Positions 10,904 through 24,800 of a stretch of DNA of 64,000 nucleotides are shown piece by piece. Positions within the stretch are counted from its first letter, which is position 1, and each line of letters opens with the position of its first letter. Source of the stretch: Gordionus sp. m RMFG-2023 (Eukaryota > Nematomorpha > Gordioida > Chordodea > Parachordodidae); contig NC_088776.1 of NCBI RefSeq assembly GCF_954871325.1, forward strand, positions 23,484,508-23,548,507, in the 5' to 3' direction. The position numbers and the translations under genes are program-made. The notes under the pieces are model-generated. The model searched no databases. It worked only from the letters and a program-made list of their open reading frames with translations, and was not told the origin of the DNA.

Positions 10904-13690
10904 ATTATTTTCAGGGTTGTGCATTTGACCGGTCAAATACAATTCGGTCAATTGACCGATATTTGACCGGTCAAATATGGTCAAATACGGTCAAATATGG
11001 TCAAATTCAAATAAATGTTTTTTACACCAATATTAACTTTATTTTGCATTTATATAATATTATAATAAATCTATGTATAATAATAAATATCATAATATTT
11101 TTTAATTCATTCTATAGTCAATGTTTCACCCTCCGTGGCAGAGTCTTGTTCCGATTCATATTCAATATCATTATTTTCTTTAATATTTTTAATCAATCTT
11201 AAATTATAATACACTATTACTAATTTTCCTGCTGTAGAAGCCTTTAATCTATTTCTGTTTTTCGTGTGAATATTGCCCCAAACCGACCAATTTCTTTCAG
11301 AAGAAGAAGTCGAACTAGGAAATGTTAGTAAAATATTAGCGACTTCTCTTAATGGGCAAGGTGGGCAAAATGCATTCCACCAACTTGAGGCCGAAATTTG
11401 ATTGTTTCTTATGGAAGTTACAACTTTCCACATATTATGGCTATCTTCTGAAATTTACTATATTAGTCAAAATATTTTGATTATCACCACCTTGTAAAAT
11501 ACCCAATTCTTGTATTATATTACATGCTTCATCAAATTCAGTATTAGTAAGATGCTCCCCTTGATATCGGGGGTCCAATAAATAAGCAGCATTGTGAGCA
11601 CATGTATTTATATCAGTTTTTCTCTTTTCAAACATAACCTTAATTTTTTTTTCTTGAGATGGAGAAAATATAGAATCATGGCATGATTGTATTATGTGTT
11701 TTTCCAAATTAAGCATCTCGTTTTTTACTTGGGTCAAAGTACATTTATCCCCTTGCACTTTCAACAATGAGGTAGCTAAAGGTTGGAGTATAGCTAAAAA
11801 TTTTAAATTTTTCGTCCAAAATTCTTCGTTTAATATATTATTGGTAATTTCTATGGGACAATTATCACAAACAGCTTCTTCAACAACTGATGCTTTTAGA
11901 GCTTTCTTGCATATTTGAATTTGCTCCATACATTTTATTGACGATGCCCATCTTGTTTGGCTTTGTACTTAATGTAGATGGTATGCCATGAAGATTCTTA
12001 TTACGGGAAAATACTGCAGCTGGTATGTGTTTATTCTTGAAAAATTTAACAATTTTTTTAATTATTGAAATATGGTCACTGAAGACGTCCAATCGTTTAA
12101 AATCGTGAAAGAATAACTGCAATGTATGCGCTGCACAACCATAACATTGTATATGATTATAAATAGATTCAGATTTTAGAATTCTCCAGGCTGCTTTCAT
12201 GTTAGCGGCATTATCAGTAACTAAAGAATATACTTTTACCGGATTCAATTCATGAATTACATTTTGAAATTCCTGGGCAATATAATCTGCCGTATGGCGA
12301 TTTTCCTCAGTATTTAGAAATTTGTAGAACACTGGAACAGGCGTCATCACCATAAAATTAATAATACTCTCGTTTCTAATGTTGCTCCAGCCATCTGATA
12401 CAATTGATAAGTAAGGAGCTTTATCTATTATATCTGCAACTCTCACCTCCATATCACCTGACGCTTTGTCTAGAAGATATCCAGCCAGCTGCCTTCTCCT
12501 GGGTAATGTGTAAATAGGACGTATTTTTTTAAAAAATTCTTGGATGTAGGGATTTTCAGTGATGTGGAAAAGTAAATTGCTCGCATATACAGCCTTTGCA
12601 AACAATTGATCCAGCTCATTTTTTTCTTTGGGATTAATTCTATCTATGAAACCGGTTATACAAGATTGAGATTTATATTTAATCGCCTTGCTTGTAGATT
12701 GATTAGAAATAAGGGAATCAAATTCTCCTGAGTCACAAGACAAAATATTGTTCATTTGATAATCATTCTCACTAATTTCACCCAATTCTTCATTAGAGAT
12801 AGACTTAGAAGTATTACAAATTACATTTGTGATATTTTTTGTAGAGGTTGATATTTTGGAATTTGAATAAAATTTTTCCTTAATTATAACAGGGCACATA
12901 GTACAGCTGCTTAATAAATGTTTGACCATTCTATCAACGTGGGTGATATAGGACATCTTGCAAAACTTGCACACCGCTTTAACTGATTTACCATCGCGTA
13001 CTTCTTGAAAATGTTTCCAAACGTGATGCTTTGGTTTGACCATAATCCCTAATATATTAAAATTTAACAAAAAATGATTTTGATTATTGTAAAGTTAATC
13101 AATCTTAACTATTTTATAATTATTGACCAATTATTCCAATAATTTCTTAATATTATAAATATAATATAATAAACTTTTTACCAGAATTGAATAATATTCC
13201 GTAAATCTGACCAGAACAATTAAAATGAAAATTAATTTTAAAAACCAAATATAGCAAGTGTAAGTAAAACAAATGAGAATTAATATAATTTATACTCGGC
13301 TAAATATTAAATAAAATTCAAATTTATTAAAAAATAAGAATGAAAAAATTATATTATGATTATAATAAATCGGGTATTTTTATTTTTTTTAAGAAAAATG
13401 AATTGAAAAAAATAAAGAAGGCGAGAAACGGCAATGATTAGGCAAAAAAATAACTAAAAATATTACTATATTTAGAAAAATTACATATTTATATTTTAAT
13501 AAAAAAATAATAAGATTGATAAACATGCTTTTAATGCATACTAGTTAATTATATCAAAATATTTATTCGCCATTAATATTTTAGAGTATTTGACCGTATT
13601 TGACCAGTCAAATACTCCTCCGGTCAATTGACCAGTCAATTGACCGAATTTGACCGGTCAATTGACCGACATGCCAACCCTGATTATTTT
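10904..13690 (-). mobile_element. Nearly whole hAT element with 8-bp target duplications
   Basis: The element spans 10912-13682 (2,771 bp). It starts CAGGGTTG and ends CAACCCTG, and the same 8 bases, ATTATTTT, flank it at 10904-10911 and 13683-13690. Both ends carry clustered copies of TTGACCGGTCAA and half-sites (10,925-11,010 and 13,588-13,668), probably transposase-binding sites. The transposase reads on the minus strand. This is the best preserved DNA transposon in the window. The identical target duplication suggests a fairly young insertion. Confidence 0.95.
11107..13043 (-). pseudogene. hAT transposase (BED finger, DUF659, dimerisation), two frame breaks
   Basis: The reading starts at the ATG at 13043 (MVKPKHHVWKHF). 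Residues 9-50 form a BED-type zinc finger (VCKFCKM ... HVDRMVKHLLSSC). A DUF659/RNase-H-like region follows with YLSIVSDGWSN, VYSLVTDNAANMKAAWRIL and CYGCAAHTLQLFF. The C-terminal dimerisation block is STSSSERNWSVWG ... NRNRLKA near 11,240-11,340. The frame changes near 11,955, where the conserved QTRWASSIKCMEQIQ moves to another frame than the preceding GIPSTLSTK, and again near 11,437. The remainder is open, about 620 residues in total, which is a normal size for the family. It could belong to a recently active family whose intact copy lies elsewhere. Confidence 0.9.
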
Positions 13691-14045
13691 ATATACATAT
13701 CTATATTTAAATTTTTTAAAATAAAATATAAAAATATTTCCATGCCTAATTAATTGTTTTATTTCAAAAAATATTGACTAGCAAATTCAAAGCAATATAA
13801 CTTTTTTAAATTTAGAGCATTTATAGGGTAATGATGTAGAGAGGAGAAAATTATTAATTTTCAATGTGTTTTTATTATAATATTATATAACCTCGTAATT
13901 TATTCTAATATACAAAAAAACTAGAGTCTGTTGCTTAGTTGCGATAGGCATTAATTGAGGTATCACTTTAAACATCAAACTGTGTTCTAATTAAAATAGA
14001 ATCGGGTTTTTTGAAGCTCTCCTCCGTACTATGGGATATAACTAC
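13691..14045. other. AT-rich spacer
   Basis: No gene or element end was recognised between the hAT element and the minisatellite. Confidence 0.4.
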
Positions 14046-14485
14046 GTTTTTAGCACTAGTTCTCGCTTCATAAACACTAGTGGATACATTTAATTTGAAA
14101 TTTGAAGTTATCGGATTAAAATGACTATTAATAATAATATTAATTTCTCACTTCAAAAACATTAGCGGCCTTTTTTTGATGAAAATATATGTTTTGGAAT
14201 TAAAATGACTGTGAATAATTTTACTGCTATAATATAAATACTGGCTTCAATTACATTGACGGCCATTTTTTTGTGAAAATCGATGTTTGAAAACAATCAA
14301 AATATAAATGACTGCGATTAATATGACTGTTAAAAATATTAATTACTCGCTTCAAAAAGGTAGTAGGCCAATATTTCTAAGAAAATTGATGTTTAAAAAT
14401 CATCAGATTTAAAATTATTGCGATTTATATAACTAATATTAATTTTCCGCTTTAAAAACATCGGCATGTAGTCTTTAATATATTC
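14046..14485. repeat. Degenerate tandem repeat, about four units of roughly 100-120 bp
   Basis: The unit contains CTCGCTTCAAAAACAT-AG-GGCC, then TTTTT-TGA-GAAAAT-GATGTTT, a short ATCA stretch, AAATGACTG-GATTAAT and ACTGTTAATAATATTAAT. It begins near 14,065, 14,148, 14,240, 14,340 and 14,447 and becomes more divergent to the right. No coding is apparent. Confidence 0.65.
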
Positions 14486-14489
14486 ATTC

Positions 14490-15295
14490 ATGTTATACCA
14501 AAAACGAAATTGTAATATAATATATTTTACAATATTATTTTAATTAAATTCTACTAAAAATAATTTTTTTAAAAAAAAATATGTAAAAATAGGCCTTGGA
14601 ACACAGATATTTGTCACTGATTGTAAAATTTTAATATAGTGGATCAATTAAAAATGTAAACCTAAAATTTAATAAATGGTGGACTTGAGTAACTTAGGAT
14701 TCTTTAGTAGATATAACCATTGGGGTGAAATATCTGGAAGTTGTGAATCTATTGTTTAGATTTGATTAGGGTTTTTTTAGAAAGGAAACCAATTTGAGAA
14801 ACATAAATTATATTCTAGGTTATGTAATTTGCTATTTACCAGAGTCTACATGACATGATCACTGGATGCAAACCTCTCAAAAGCCTACATCACCCCAAAA
14901 AATTTCGTTTCCTTTGACGGCGATATTTTACAATTATGAATCACCTTTTTAATATATTTATAATAATACATCCATGATAAATTTTAAAAAGAATAACTTA
15001 AATTATCAATGCTTTGCTACCAACCATCAAAATGTTGTCAGCATAAAAGAATTTTTTTTGGAACACGAATTCAATTAAAACCCCACATTTATAATGAATC
15101 CATTATTATAGTATATTGTTCAGCATGAATATTATTTTAATAATAGAATCTTTAACCCTTTTACAATATAATGGATAGCAGAAAGTGATTCAGAAATTGT
15201 TTTATTTTGAAAATAATGTCTATAATTGTGTGCAATATATATTTGGTCGATGTTTAGCTATATCATTTGTATATTTCATCTAAATATTTAATAGA
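14490..15295. other. AT-rich spacer with no supported feature
   Basis: Short open frames only. No domain, element end or repeat unit was recognised. Confidence 0.4.
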
Positions 15296-15296
15296 T

Positions 15297-15690
15297 ACCC
15301 CCCCCCCCAATAAATTTATCTTACCCCTAGTCTACCCCCTTTAAATGCCTACCCTTTACCCTCCCTCAAATAAATTGGATACAAACTGTTTCTACCCCAA
15401 CTACTCATGTAGACGTTGTGGTAAGAATATGCGTGGTATCTTTACTTTCGCGGCGGGATTAGATGAATCGATTGCTGTAAACCCAATTTGCATCTACGAC
15501 GTAATCCCCTTTAGGTAAAGCTTAGTTACCAAGATAAGATTAGCTTTATAGGTTTCCGCTATAATATTTAGCTTCTTCCTCCAACAGGTTTACCTGTTTT
15601 CTGCTGGTAAGGATATGTGTTGTGTCCTTACTTTCGCGGCGGGAGTGGATGAATATGAATTGATTGCTGTAGACCCAATTTGCATTGAGG
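15297..15690. repeat. Composite dispersed repeat with C-tract and internal duplication
   Basis: A run of C at 15297-15309 is followed by TACCCC-rich DNA, then two copies of a roughly 75-bp segment (about 15,423-15,494 and 15,608-15,685). Both copies contain CTTTACTTTCGCGGCGGG or its CCTTACTTTCGCGGCGGG variant and end CCAATTTGCAT. The spacer between them (TAATCCCCTTTAGGTAA, TTTCCGCT-TAATATTTAGC, TTCTTCCTCC) recurs in reverse orientation at 41,771-41,885. It is a multi-copy element of unknown class. Confidence 0.6.
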
Positions 15691-18600
15691 ATAGTCAAAT
15701 AATTGAAAGTTATGAAAGCGGGAGTGAATAGGTAGGGCATGTGATTGGATGTTATTGCGAGGTCTCTTTGATAGATTATTTCTTTACTATTGTTAAGCCC
15801 CTTGAGCATATCCATCAATAAGTTCCATTAATTATTGTGCCATCGTTATCAACGAGTTCGCTGCATCGTTTTTGTTTGCTTCCATAGAGTTCTTAATACT
15901 CGCCTTATATGGATTTTAGAGTCTAATTTGAATGATTTATATGAAACGCGTAATAACCTGATAGGGCATAGGTATGAAGAGAGTTGTGAGGTGGATCTGA
16001 AAAGCTGATTTTATCGTTTAAAACTCGAAATTTTGGAAGATTCTTTCAGATGGGGGAATTCTTTGTTGGTTTTGATAAAAAGAGGTCTGGGTGATAATTC
16101 AAGAAAATTCACAAGAGACTTTAATTGTAGGGAACCAAGAATAATCTTCGTAAATTAATCTTATAAGATTTTGAGAAAATTATCAAAATGTACGTCGTTA
16201 TAATGCATCATGTATATATATATATATGCAATTGCAGGTAAAAAAATAATATTCTTTTTTTTAAATTTTATTTTTAACAAATTATCATATCTTCCAAAAT
16301 CAAGATTCTAAATTAAAATATAGATATTTTTTGCCTATCTTTGACAGTAAGGGCGGGGATGGTATTTCTCATTTTAACCTCAATAGATTCAATATTATTA
16401 GACTAATCTGAATAAGTACTGTATCCTAAAAGTATAGGTTATTTGAAACAAATAATATATATTTTATAAAAACTATATTTCTTTAGAAAATTGAATTTGA
16501 AAAAAACTTTTTATATAACTATGACATACTCTGGGTACCTTGACACACATATGTGATAGTTGGCCCACTCATAAAATAGAGGTTTAAATAAATAAATAAA
16601 TTAAAAATCGGTATACAAGTAAGACTAGAGACTATGGTACATTTGTTTGTATTGATTATATTGTAAAATATATATATTAAGTAAATAATTTTACCTGTAA
16701 GTAATGATAAATTTATGAATGAGGGTTTTTTATATAAATTTAAGACTTTTCCATAATCTTTTGTATTGAAGATTTTCCTATCCTATTTATAATTTCGCAT
16801 AACTATTAAATGGTAAATTGAGCTAAAATGACGTGCCCCAACTTTGCTATTACCAACCATAACCGAACCTGCTAACTTTATAAATATTCAGAATCATATT
16901 AATTTCTATTTATTGATTCTGAAAATTTGTCAGATTAAAAAATAAGGTTTTAACTTTTCTAAAATAAAGATTTTAAAAGTTTTATTTAAAAATATTAGCG
17001 ATAAAGTCTGCAATTATTCTTTATTATTTTTGGTATTCTAAAACACATTTTCTTTTGCAAAAATTAAAATACTAAATATTTTTCAAACTATTTTTAGCCA
17101 ATCATGTATGACGTAATTATCTATGTTAGGTTAAAATTTGCAGTCTTATAAAATAATAGCTCAAATTATAATTGGAATGACCTAACGTTCCCCTGTGCTA
17201 AACGTACCCCGGTCTCCTCTTCATTCTTGCATTTAATAAAATTATTTTACTTTGTAATTTGTTTTATTCTATCTTCTTTTTCATTCCAATTGTATTACAG
17301 GCAAATAGTCAGTTTTTATTCATTACGGGGAAGCGGGGGGGGGGGGGGTAATTAATTTTTATATAATATGATGATTTAATGAGTTAATAAAATATCTTAA
17401 ATGAAAATTACAATTGGCTTAATTTTTTAATAATAATAAAAGACAATTATAATGAGTGATAAATTTCTTTACAATTCAATTTACTAATTAATAATATCAA
17501 TGAGCAAATGTTCTTGTTATGGTCTAGGTGTCACTAGGAAGAATATTGGTGGTTCGATATAGAGTCCCTTCAAAAAATTTATAAAATACAAATCTTGAAG
17601 TAAAAAATTTAGCATGTATTTTTTTTTAGATTTTTAGCAAAGAACATTCACAATAAAAAGAAAAGAAAGGAATAGTAATTTCAATTATTGAGATTATAAA
17701 TTATACCTTTTTAAAATAAGATATCATCTTTTAATTTTTCTGCCATTTTGTTTTTATTATGTTTTACCATGCTGGCGAAAGAAATAATTTTTAGAATGAT
17801 TTGTGCGTTACACACAAGGAAAGTCTTGGATAATTAACAGTATATATTAATAAAATTAAAGACAATTTTTAAAATATTTATTTAACATTTTTCCAAATAG
17901 ATGCTAATGTTTAAAAACTCATGTGTTCATTTTTAAAAACGATTATACTAATTATGAAAATTAGGTTCTAATCCATTTTCTTAAATTGGTGCTAACTTTA
18001 TAAAAATGGATGATAGAGCACCTAGATAACGACTCGTCTGTTTAGATTTATATATGTAAATTCCTTATCTTAATTTTGACTAGTAAAATAAATATTAGAG
18101 GCAAAAATTTATGTTATACGTGAAAAATATTTTATCATATTATTTTAGAGGATGCCCCCCCCCCCATACCACTTTGGGGTTTCTATATTGTTTTTTATTT
18201 ATAAATTTACTCTTGTTTGTTCGTTAAAATTGGAATAATTTTGAATTACTATTAGAATAAGCTATATTTTATGTTTATTGAAGATAGAAGAAGAAGAAAT
18301 ATCTGAAAAAATATATATTGGTAAAATGAAAATATTTTATAAAAACCTGCTAAATTCAATCGATAAATCGTAGATTGAGTTAAAGTTGATTGTTCTTTAT
18401 TGAATTTAACGATGAAGACATTAATGAAAACTCCTAAAGGTAAAACCTAACTCCTTTATATTTCCTTATTTCTATTTTAATCAATGAAAATAGGGGGAAA
18501 AGTTTAAATTTTAAGATTTATAGATAAACTGAAAAGGTAAACAATACAACACACATTTTTGCTGATAATTTACAAGTATTTATATATATATATTAAAATT

Positions 18601-18840
18601 TTGGGAAATGTTTTTGGTAGTTTATGAAAATTTTAAAATTGTGGGAGTTTGATCAATTTGGTAGGCTTAACTTAAAAAAATTTATGATGACTACCATTCA
18701 ATGTGGTATAGACCTGATAACCCTGATCAGAGATAACATTCTAATCAAAATTATATTTTATTGATAATATAATACACGCTTACGAAAAATATATTTAACA
18801 ATTAGCTAATGTCGAATTATTTTTTAAAATATCTAATAAT
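15690..18840. other. Gene-poor AT-rich stretch
   Basis: Nothing coding could be supported. It contains a short TA microsatellite (about 16,209-16,226), a G run at 17335-17348 and a C run at 18155-18165, which stand out in this AT-rich background. It lies downstream of the zinc-finger gene's last exon. Confidence 0.4.
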
Positions 18841-18843
18841 TTA

Positions 18844-21800
18844 TTATATGGTTTTAATTATATTTTCATTGTCGTTTAGAAAATCCGTAAGAGTTGAATG
18901 TTTGTAAAGTAGATTAGGTTGTTCCCACTCATGACTAGTGTATGATTTTGATGTAGAAAAATTTTGAGTACCTGATTCATTTGTGTATTGAAAAAAAGAT
19001 GGTTCTACTTTATTCTGCTCATATTTTTTATTGTTCTCCATTAAGTGATTATAGAGGGGAATAAAGGAATGGAAAGAACTATGGGATATTGAATTTATTT
19101 GTCTTGAATGTTCTCCAGGGTAAAATGCTCTAATAAATTCTCTATTCTGTGGATTAGATCTCATATGGTTGTTATGACTATTATTTTTTATGGAGACTGG
19201 GTTATTTGCACTAGAATTATTGTTTTTATATATTACCGTTTCATTATAAATTTGATAAAATGAGTGGTCATTGAATTTTTTGTTATTATCAGTATTCGAT
19301 GTAAATAATTTATCATCATTTGAAATAAATTTTGATTCATTAGATTCAGGAAAAATTCGGTTAATCACGTGTGAATCCATATTCATTCGATCGATAATAT
19401 TGATTTTATCTGAGTTATGCTTATGTTTTGCTATATGACGAGTTAAATAAATTTCTTGAGTATAGGATTTACCACAAAAAAAACATATATGAATCTTAGA
19501 ATGTTTAGAAAATCGATGTTTAGGGATGTGATCTCTTAGACTTTTTTCATCCTCGAAGCATTTATAGCAACTATTGCATTTGTATGGTTTATCTATATTT
19601 TATGAATAGATTTTATAGCTATATTGAAATATTTAAAAAATTTATAGCCTAAATTTTATTAAGTCAGTTTGGATAAGGTATTCAGTGAATATAAAATAAC
19701 TTTAATATGATGATACCACAACACTTCGATAAAAATATATATTAGAAGCCTACAGAGGTCAAATTTTATACCCAGTAAGATTTTATTTTTATCATTAGAG
19801 GCCCGGTCTGGAATTTTAAAAAAAGATTTGTCCATATTTTACAAATGATTTCATAGAGAAATTGTAAATATGAGCTAAAATTATTATTAAACCTCGATTG
19901 ACAGTTATGATTAAATATATTTATTTTTAAGTGACCTGGCTATGTTTTGTAAAAAAATAAATAATTTATAGCCCAACTCAGACTTTTAAGATGCACTTTT
20001 GTTAGAACCAGTTTAATCATTTTTAAATGCGTTTATTGTTATTTTAAAGGAGGAGTTCCGGGTTCTTTTCCTATCTTCTAAATTTGTCTCTATTCCAAGG
20101 GTATCGGTTCCAACCTCTGATAATGACAGACGACATAAAAATGCATTTATTAATATATAATTTATGCATATATATTAATATTATTTGGAGATGTAACACT
20201 ACACTCAGAGCCTTCCCCGCCAATGAATCTAATTGGTGCCCTTACCCTTCGGTGAAAATTTCATATAAAATATCTTTATAGTTTGAGCGCCTTATAATTA
20301 CAATTTCTTTTAACATTATATATTTTTATCAATCAAATTCAGAAAATATTTACTAATATTAAGTTTATATTACCAAATCTTTCCGTAGTTGATACTTTTA
20401 ATCGATATGCACCTTTAATGAATGCTACACAGAGAGACAAATTTTATTTTAAAAGAAGATTACTAATGATGGGTTGGAAAAATATTGGTTCATTAAAAGA
20501 CAAGTGAACATATTCCAGCAATTTTCTACCAAAATTTGAATTTTATGAAATTAATAACATCCACTTCTACATAATAAAACTTTTAAATATACTAATTTAC
20601 AAACGAATTTTATTTTCGCCAGTTGAGATATCTTGATGCTCTCAAAATCCTAAGTTTTATATTGTATCACATGCATCATAAAATATACTATATGCAAGAT
20701 GTTTATTTAATATTATGGGGAATCTATGCAGCATTACAAATGGTTTGAGGCTTTTTTTATCATTTGGAATAAAATAAAATAATAGGAACGTGTGCATAAA
20801 ATTGATTATAACTAGGTTCAGATTCAGATTACCATATTCTAGATCAATAATGATAAAAAACCCCATATTTTTATTTAGAATAAATTTTAACCAAATAATC
20901 TAAACATCGATGTCATGATAGGATCCAAACATAATTCAATCAATTAAAACTTAATTTAAATTGTTTTTCTCTAAAAATTTCTCATATACCTTGTTTGTAA
21001 TCTATTTTCATTTATTTAATTTCTAATTTAAAAAATGTTTTAAAAAATATTGTCTCACATTTTTTTTGGCTTAGAATTTACCCAATCATATTAATAATAG
21101 TTTATATAAATATAATTTTATCTTAAGCTATATTCACCATAAATTAAAACTTAAATGCTTCATTTAGTGCCCTATAAAGGCTATTCAATCATAATAAATA
21201 GGAAGAACGCGATCATTATATCATATAATATATAAAGTTTTGACATGTTGTATACTCCCTTTAATTTTAAATATCTTTGGATATAATTAAACTAGAAACT
21301 TTATTTAAATTTCTTTTATATAGCTATCTTTCTTAATTTTTTCCCGATTTTCAATTTTTTTAAATAGATATCTTTTTCCGCCTAAGCATTTCTTCTTAAT
21401 TAATTTCTCTCTCTCATTAATGGTATCATTACAATGTTTAAGGGACTTCAATAATATATTCCTGGTGAAATATGGATGTTGAAGGGAATGTAATATGATA
21501 CTGGTTAAAGCATGTAATTTTTACGGCTGATACTGCAAATTCTATTGTTAATTGTTATTCTGGTTAATTATCAAAGGTAGAACATTTCTTAGGGCTTAAC
21601 GATGTTTATCCAAATTGAATAGATAGTACTGTTTAAAAAAAGAAAAAAATTGTGAATTTTAGGAACAAAGTAAATATCATATTAATTAACAATACCCCCC
21701 CCCCCTCCCTCCACTTTTTTAAAAATTTTTAATAATAAAACATTTTAAAGGTTTAATATTTATTTTAAAGTTTTTAATATTTATTTTAAAAAATTATAAT

Positions 21801-24800
21801 AAACTAATGATTAAAATGGGATATCTCATAAACATAAGCTCGACCCATCTTGAATATAGCTATATATAATCTGAGAGAATAATAAAATGCCAATTTAATT
21901 TTATAATCATTTTCGATTTTTTGTATTAAATTATTTTAAATAATATTTAACATTATATAACTTTAAAGACCAACTATTAGCCTATATAAAGAAATGTAAA
22001 TGACGCTTCTAGCTCAATTATATCCATAATAGATATCTAAAATTAAATGGAGGACATTTTCCCCAAAATGTCCCATTCTTTGAACCTTTTAATAAACAAA
22101 AGAAAAATTAAAATTCTCATTTTAAAGTCTCAAATTTTATATAATGCCATAGACTAACTCACAATGAATTTGTAAAGTCAATATAAAATTTTAAAATATT
22201 GCCGGATTAACTAGAGTGTGATGGGCCTGAGTAAATATATACCTTTACGAGTGAGTGGACCATTAAAAAAAATACTAAAATATACCTCTGAAGCAAATCT
22301 GCTAATTAAAGATTTCCACATCATAATTTTTAATAATGACTACTATGAAGTCTCTCAAATCCATTAACAGTTTTTCCAATGTGATTATTTAAATCCCCAT
22401 ATATTCCTTTTTCAATAAATTATATTAAATATAATAATTGATTCCATAAAACATCTTTCTCGACGCTTTCCCTAGCTGAATAACGTTCAGAATTCGATCA
22501 ACATGAAATTTTATAGCAAGAATAAATTAATAAATTCTTTTGACCTTCGTAATTTTTATCTAATTTTCAGCAAATAAATTATCAACACCATAATAAACTC
22601 TATTGGAACCTTGCCAAAATTGTACCTATCACCATCTGGTCAGCAATCTGTTTACTTTATCCTTCCATCTTGATTTTTTAATAATGCAACAAACGTCCCC
22701 TTAGGCAAACATATAGAGATAAATTCCAGAAATTTGTTCAGAGAAATTTTTTTCAGGAAAATTGGGATAAAAAATTAAGGGAAATTAGGGAAAATTAAAA
22801 AATAATCGCAAAACACGACTTAAATCTTTCAATTTCTTTATTGAATAACTTTATTAAATTTGTGTAAATAAGGGAAAATAAGAAAAATTAAAAATCAAAA
22901 ACAAAAATAGTGTGTAATCCTTATATTTTTTTATTGAATAACTTTATTAATTAACAACAAGAAGCATGTATTACAGATACATATTTAAAATTTATGGTAT
23001 GCAATTGAAATAGCATCATTATTACTTGATATTGATAAATTGTAATCGGGTTTTGCTTATATGAACAAATACCCTAATTTTTGGATTTATCTCATTCTTT
23101 ATTCAATTTCTAGTTTTAGAAAGAACCTTCCCAAATGCTGACCAAACTCTCTCTGGTGAGACAATTTGCTGACCAAACTCTTTCTGGTGAGGCAATTGAG
23201 GGTTTTATCGAAAGGTATCTTACTGCAACTTGACAAAGGAGTTAATTTTTATGCAACCCTTCCCACTATAAGAAAGACTTGGTCATGCCAGCTTCTTTGT
23301 AGAAACCTTTTTTTGAAAGATATTCTGCTAAATCATTCATAATTTTTCCAGTATTACAAACAAACTGACCTGAAATAGTATTTATTGAGTTTAAAACTAC
23401 CGATAATTCCCGGTCTGAAAATTCCGAACAATATCGAGGATCTAGACGTCTGTCACATAATGAAATTCTTGGCAACAAAATATCTTTTATTTATTAGTAA
23501 GCATCTGAACACTTTTCAAATAAATTTTTTCATTAAAAATAGATGTTGATGATTTCAATTCGTCTAATAATATCACTGTATTTGACTCTATCATTATAAT
23601 TTTGTATTAAATAAATTCCAAAAAAGTCATTACTATCTCTTTATATTTTGCTTTAAAAAGTCTCCAAATCTTTTTCATATTTTTGCATTATCAGTTACTA
23701 GTGAGATAATTTTTTTAATACCAATTACTTCAATTCTCTTGATAGCTCATATGTCATATAATCCCCAGTGTGAGCAATAGATTTTATGTTAATGAGATTT
23801 AAGAAAAGAGTTCTAGAGTCAAAATTATGAAATTAATTATGAAATCTTCACGAATATTTGACCCGTCATTTCTATCTAGAATGAAATCTTTTAGAGGATC
23901 TAATTTGTTGCTTTTAATTCATCATGTTATTTATTATATATGAAAATGAAATCGAATAAAGTTTTGCTAATTGTGTATCTATAGGCTGTGGGCATTATTT
24001 TCAAAAAATGATAAAATATTTATTTTCCATTAATTGAAATGGGCAATTTGACAAAATAATTTATAGTGCTAAAGCATTATCTAGTTGTGTTTGATTTTCG
24101 TAATTCATAGTAGCAACCAAATTTTTAATTATATAGCTGATAAATTATTAAAATTATTGCCTTTTTACCATTTGTTTTTTTTCGGTTTATATAATTGATA
24201 TAGAATTAAAATAGTTAAAATCTTATCATATTTTGAATCGAGTATATTTTAAAAAATTGGATATGAATCAAAATCTGTTATACTTTTGAAAGCATTAATT
24301 CTAAAGCTTAGATTAATATTTAATGCTCAACTAGTATGCATTTAGTTTAATGCTTCAATCGTTTAGTAAAAAATATAAATAAAAAGTTATTAGCAAAATA
24401 AAAAAAAATCCAAAATGGGTATCAAGTTTTAAGAAAGAAGAAAAACATCGAAGCAACTATATAGCAATTATAAAAAAAAATTAAATAAGGGAAATATATA
24501 AAAAAAAATTAGTATCATTGTTATAAATGAGATATATTATATATATAAAGAAAAAGGAAATTTTAGTTATTACAATAATAATAATAATAATTTTAAGTTC
24601 AGAGATAACAGTAAATTTAACAATAATGATATGTGTAAGTACAATGAATGCTCAAAATGTGGAAAAACTCATCCCCCTTTTCAATGTTTTGCATCAAGGG
24701 TGAAATGTTATAATTGCCAAAAGGTGGGGCTTTATGCTAAATATTGTAAGGGACGGAAGTTACATGCTATGCATCAAGATGACAATGACTCATCAGATTC

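Noticed and set aside
18100-18170. C run as a sign of contamination or a telomere-like repeat
   Set aside because: Single homopolymer without repeat periodicity. Flanks are ordinary AT-rich host DNA.
20084-20281. 65-codon plus-strand frame as a gene inside the zinc-finger intron
   Set aside because: No domain, no splice context and ordinary AT-rich composition around it. Probably chance.
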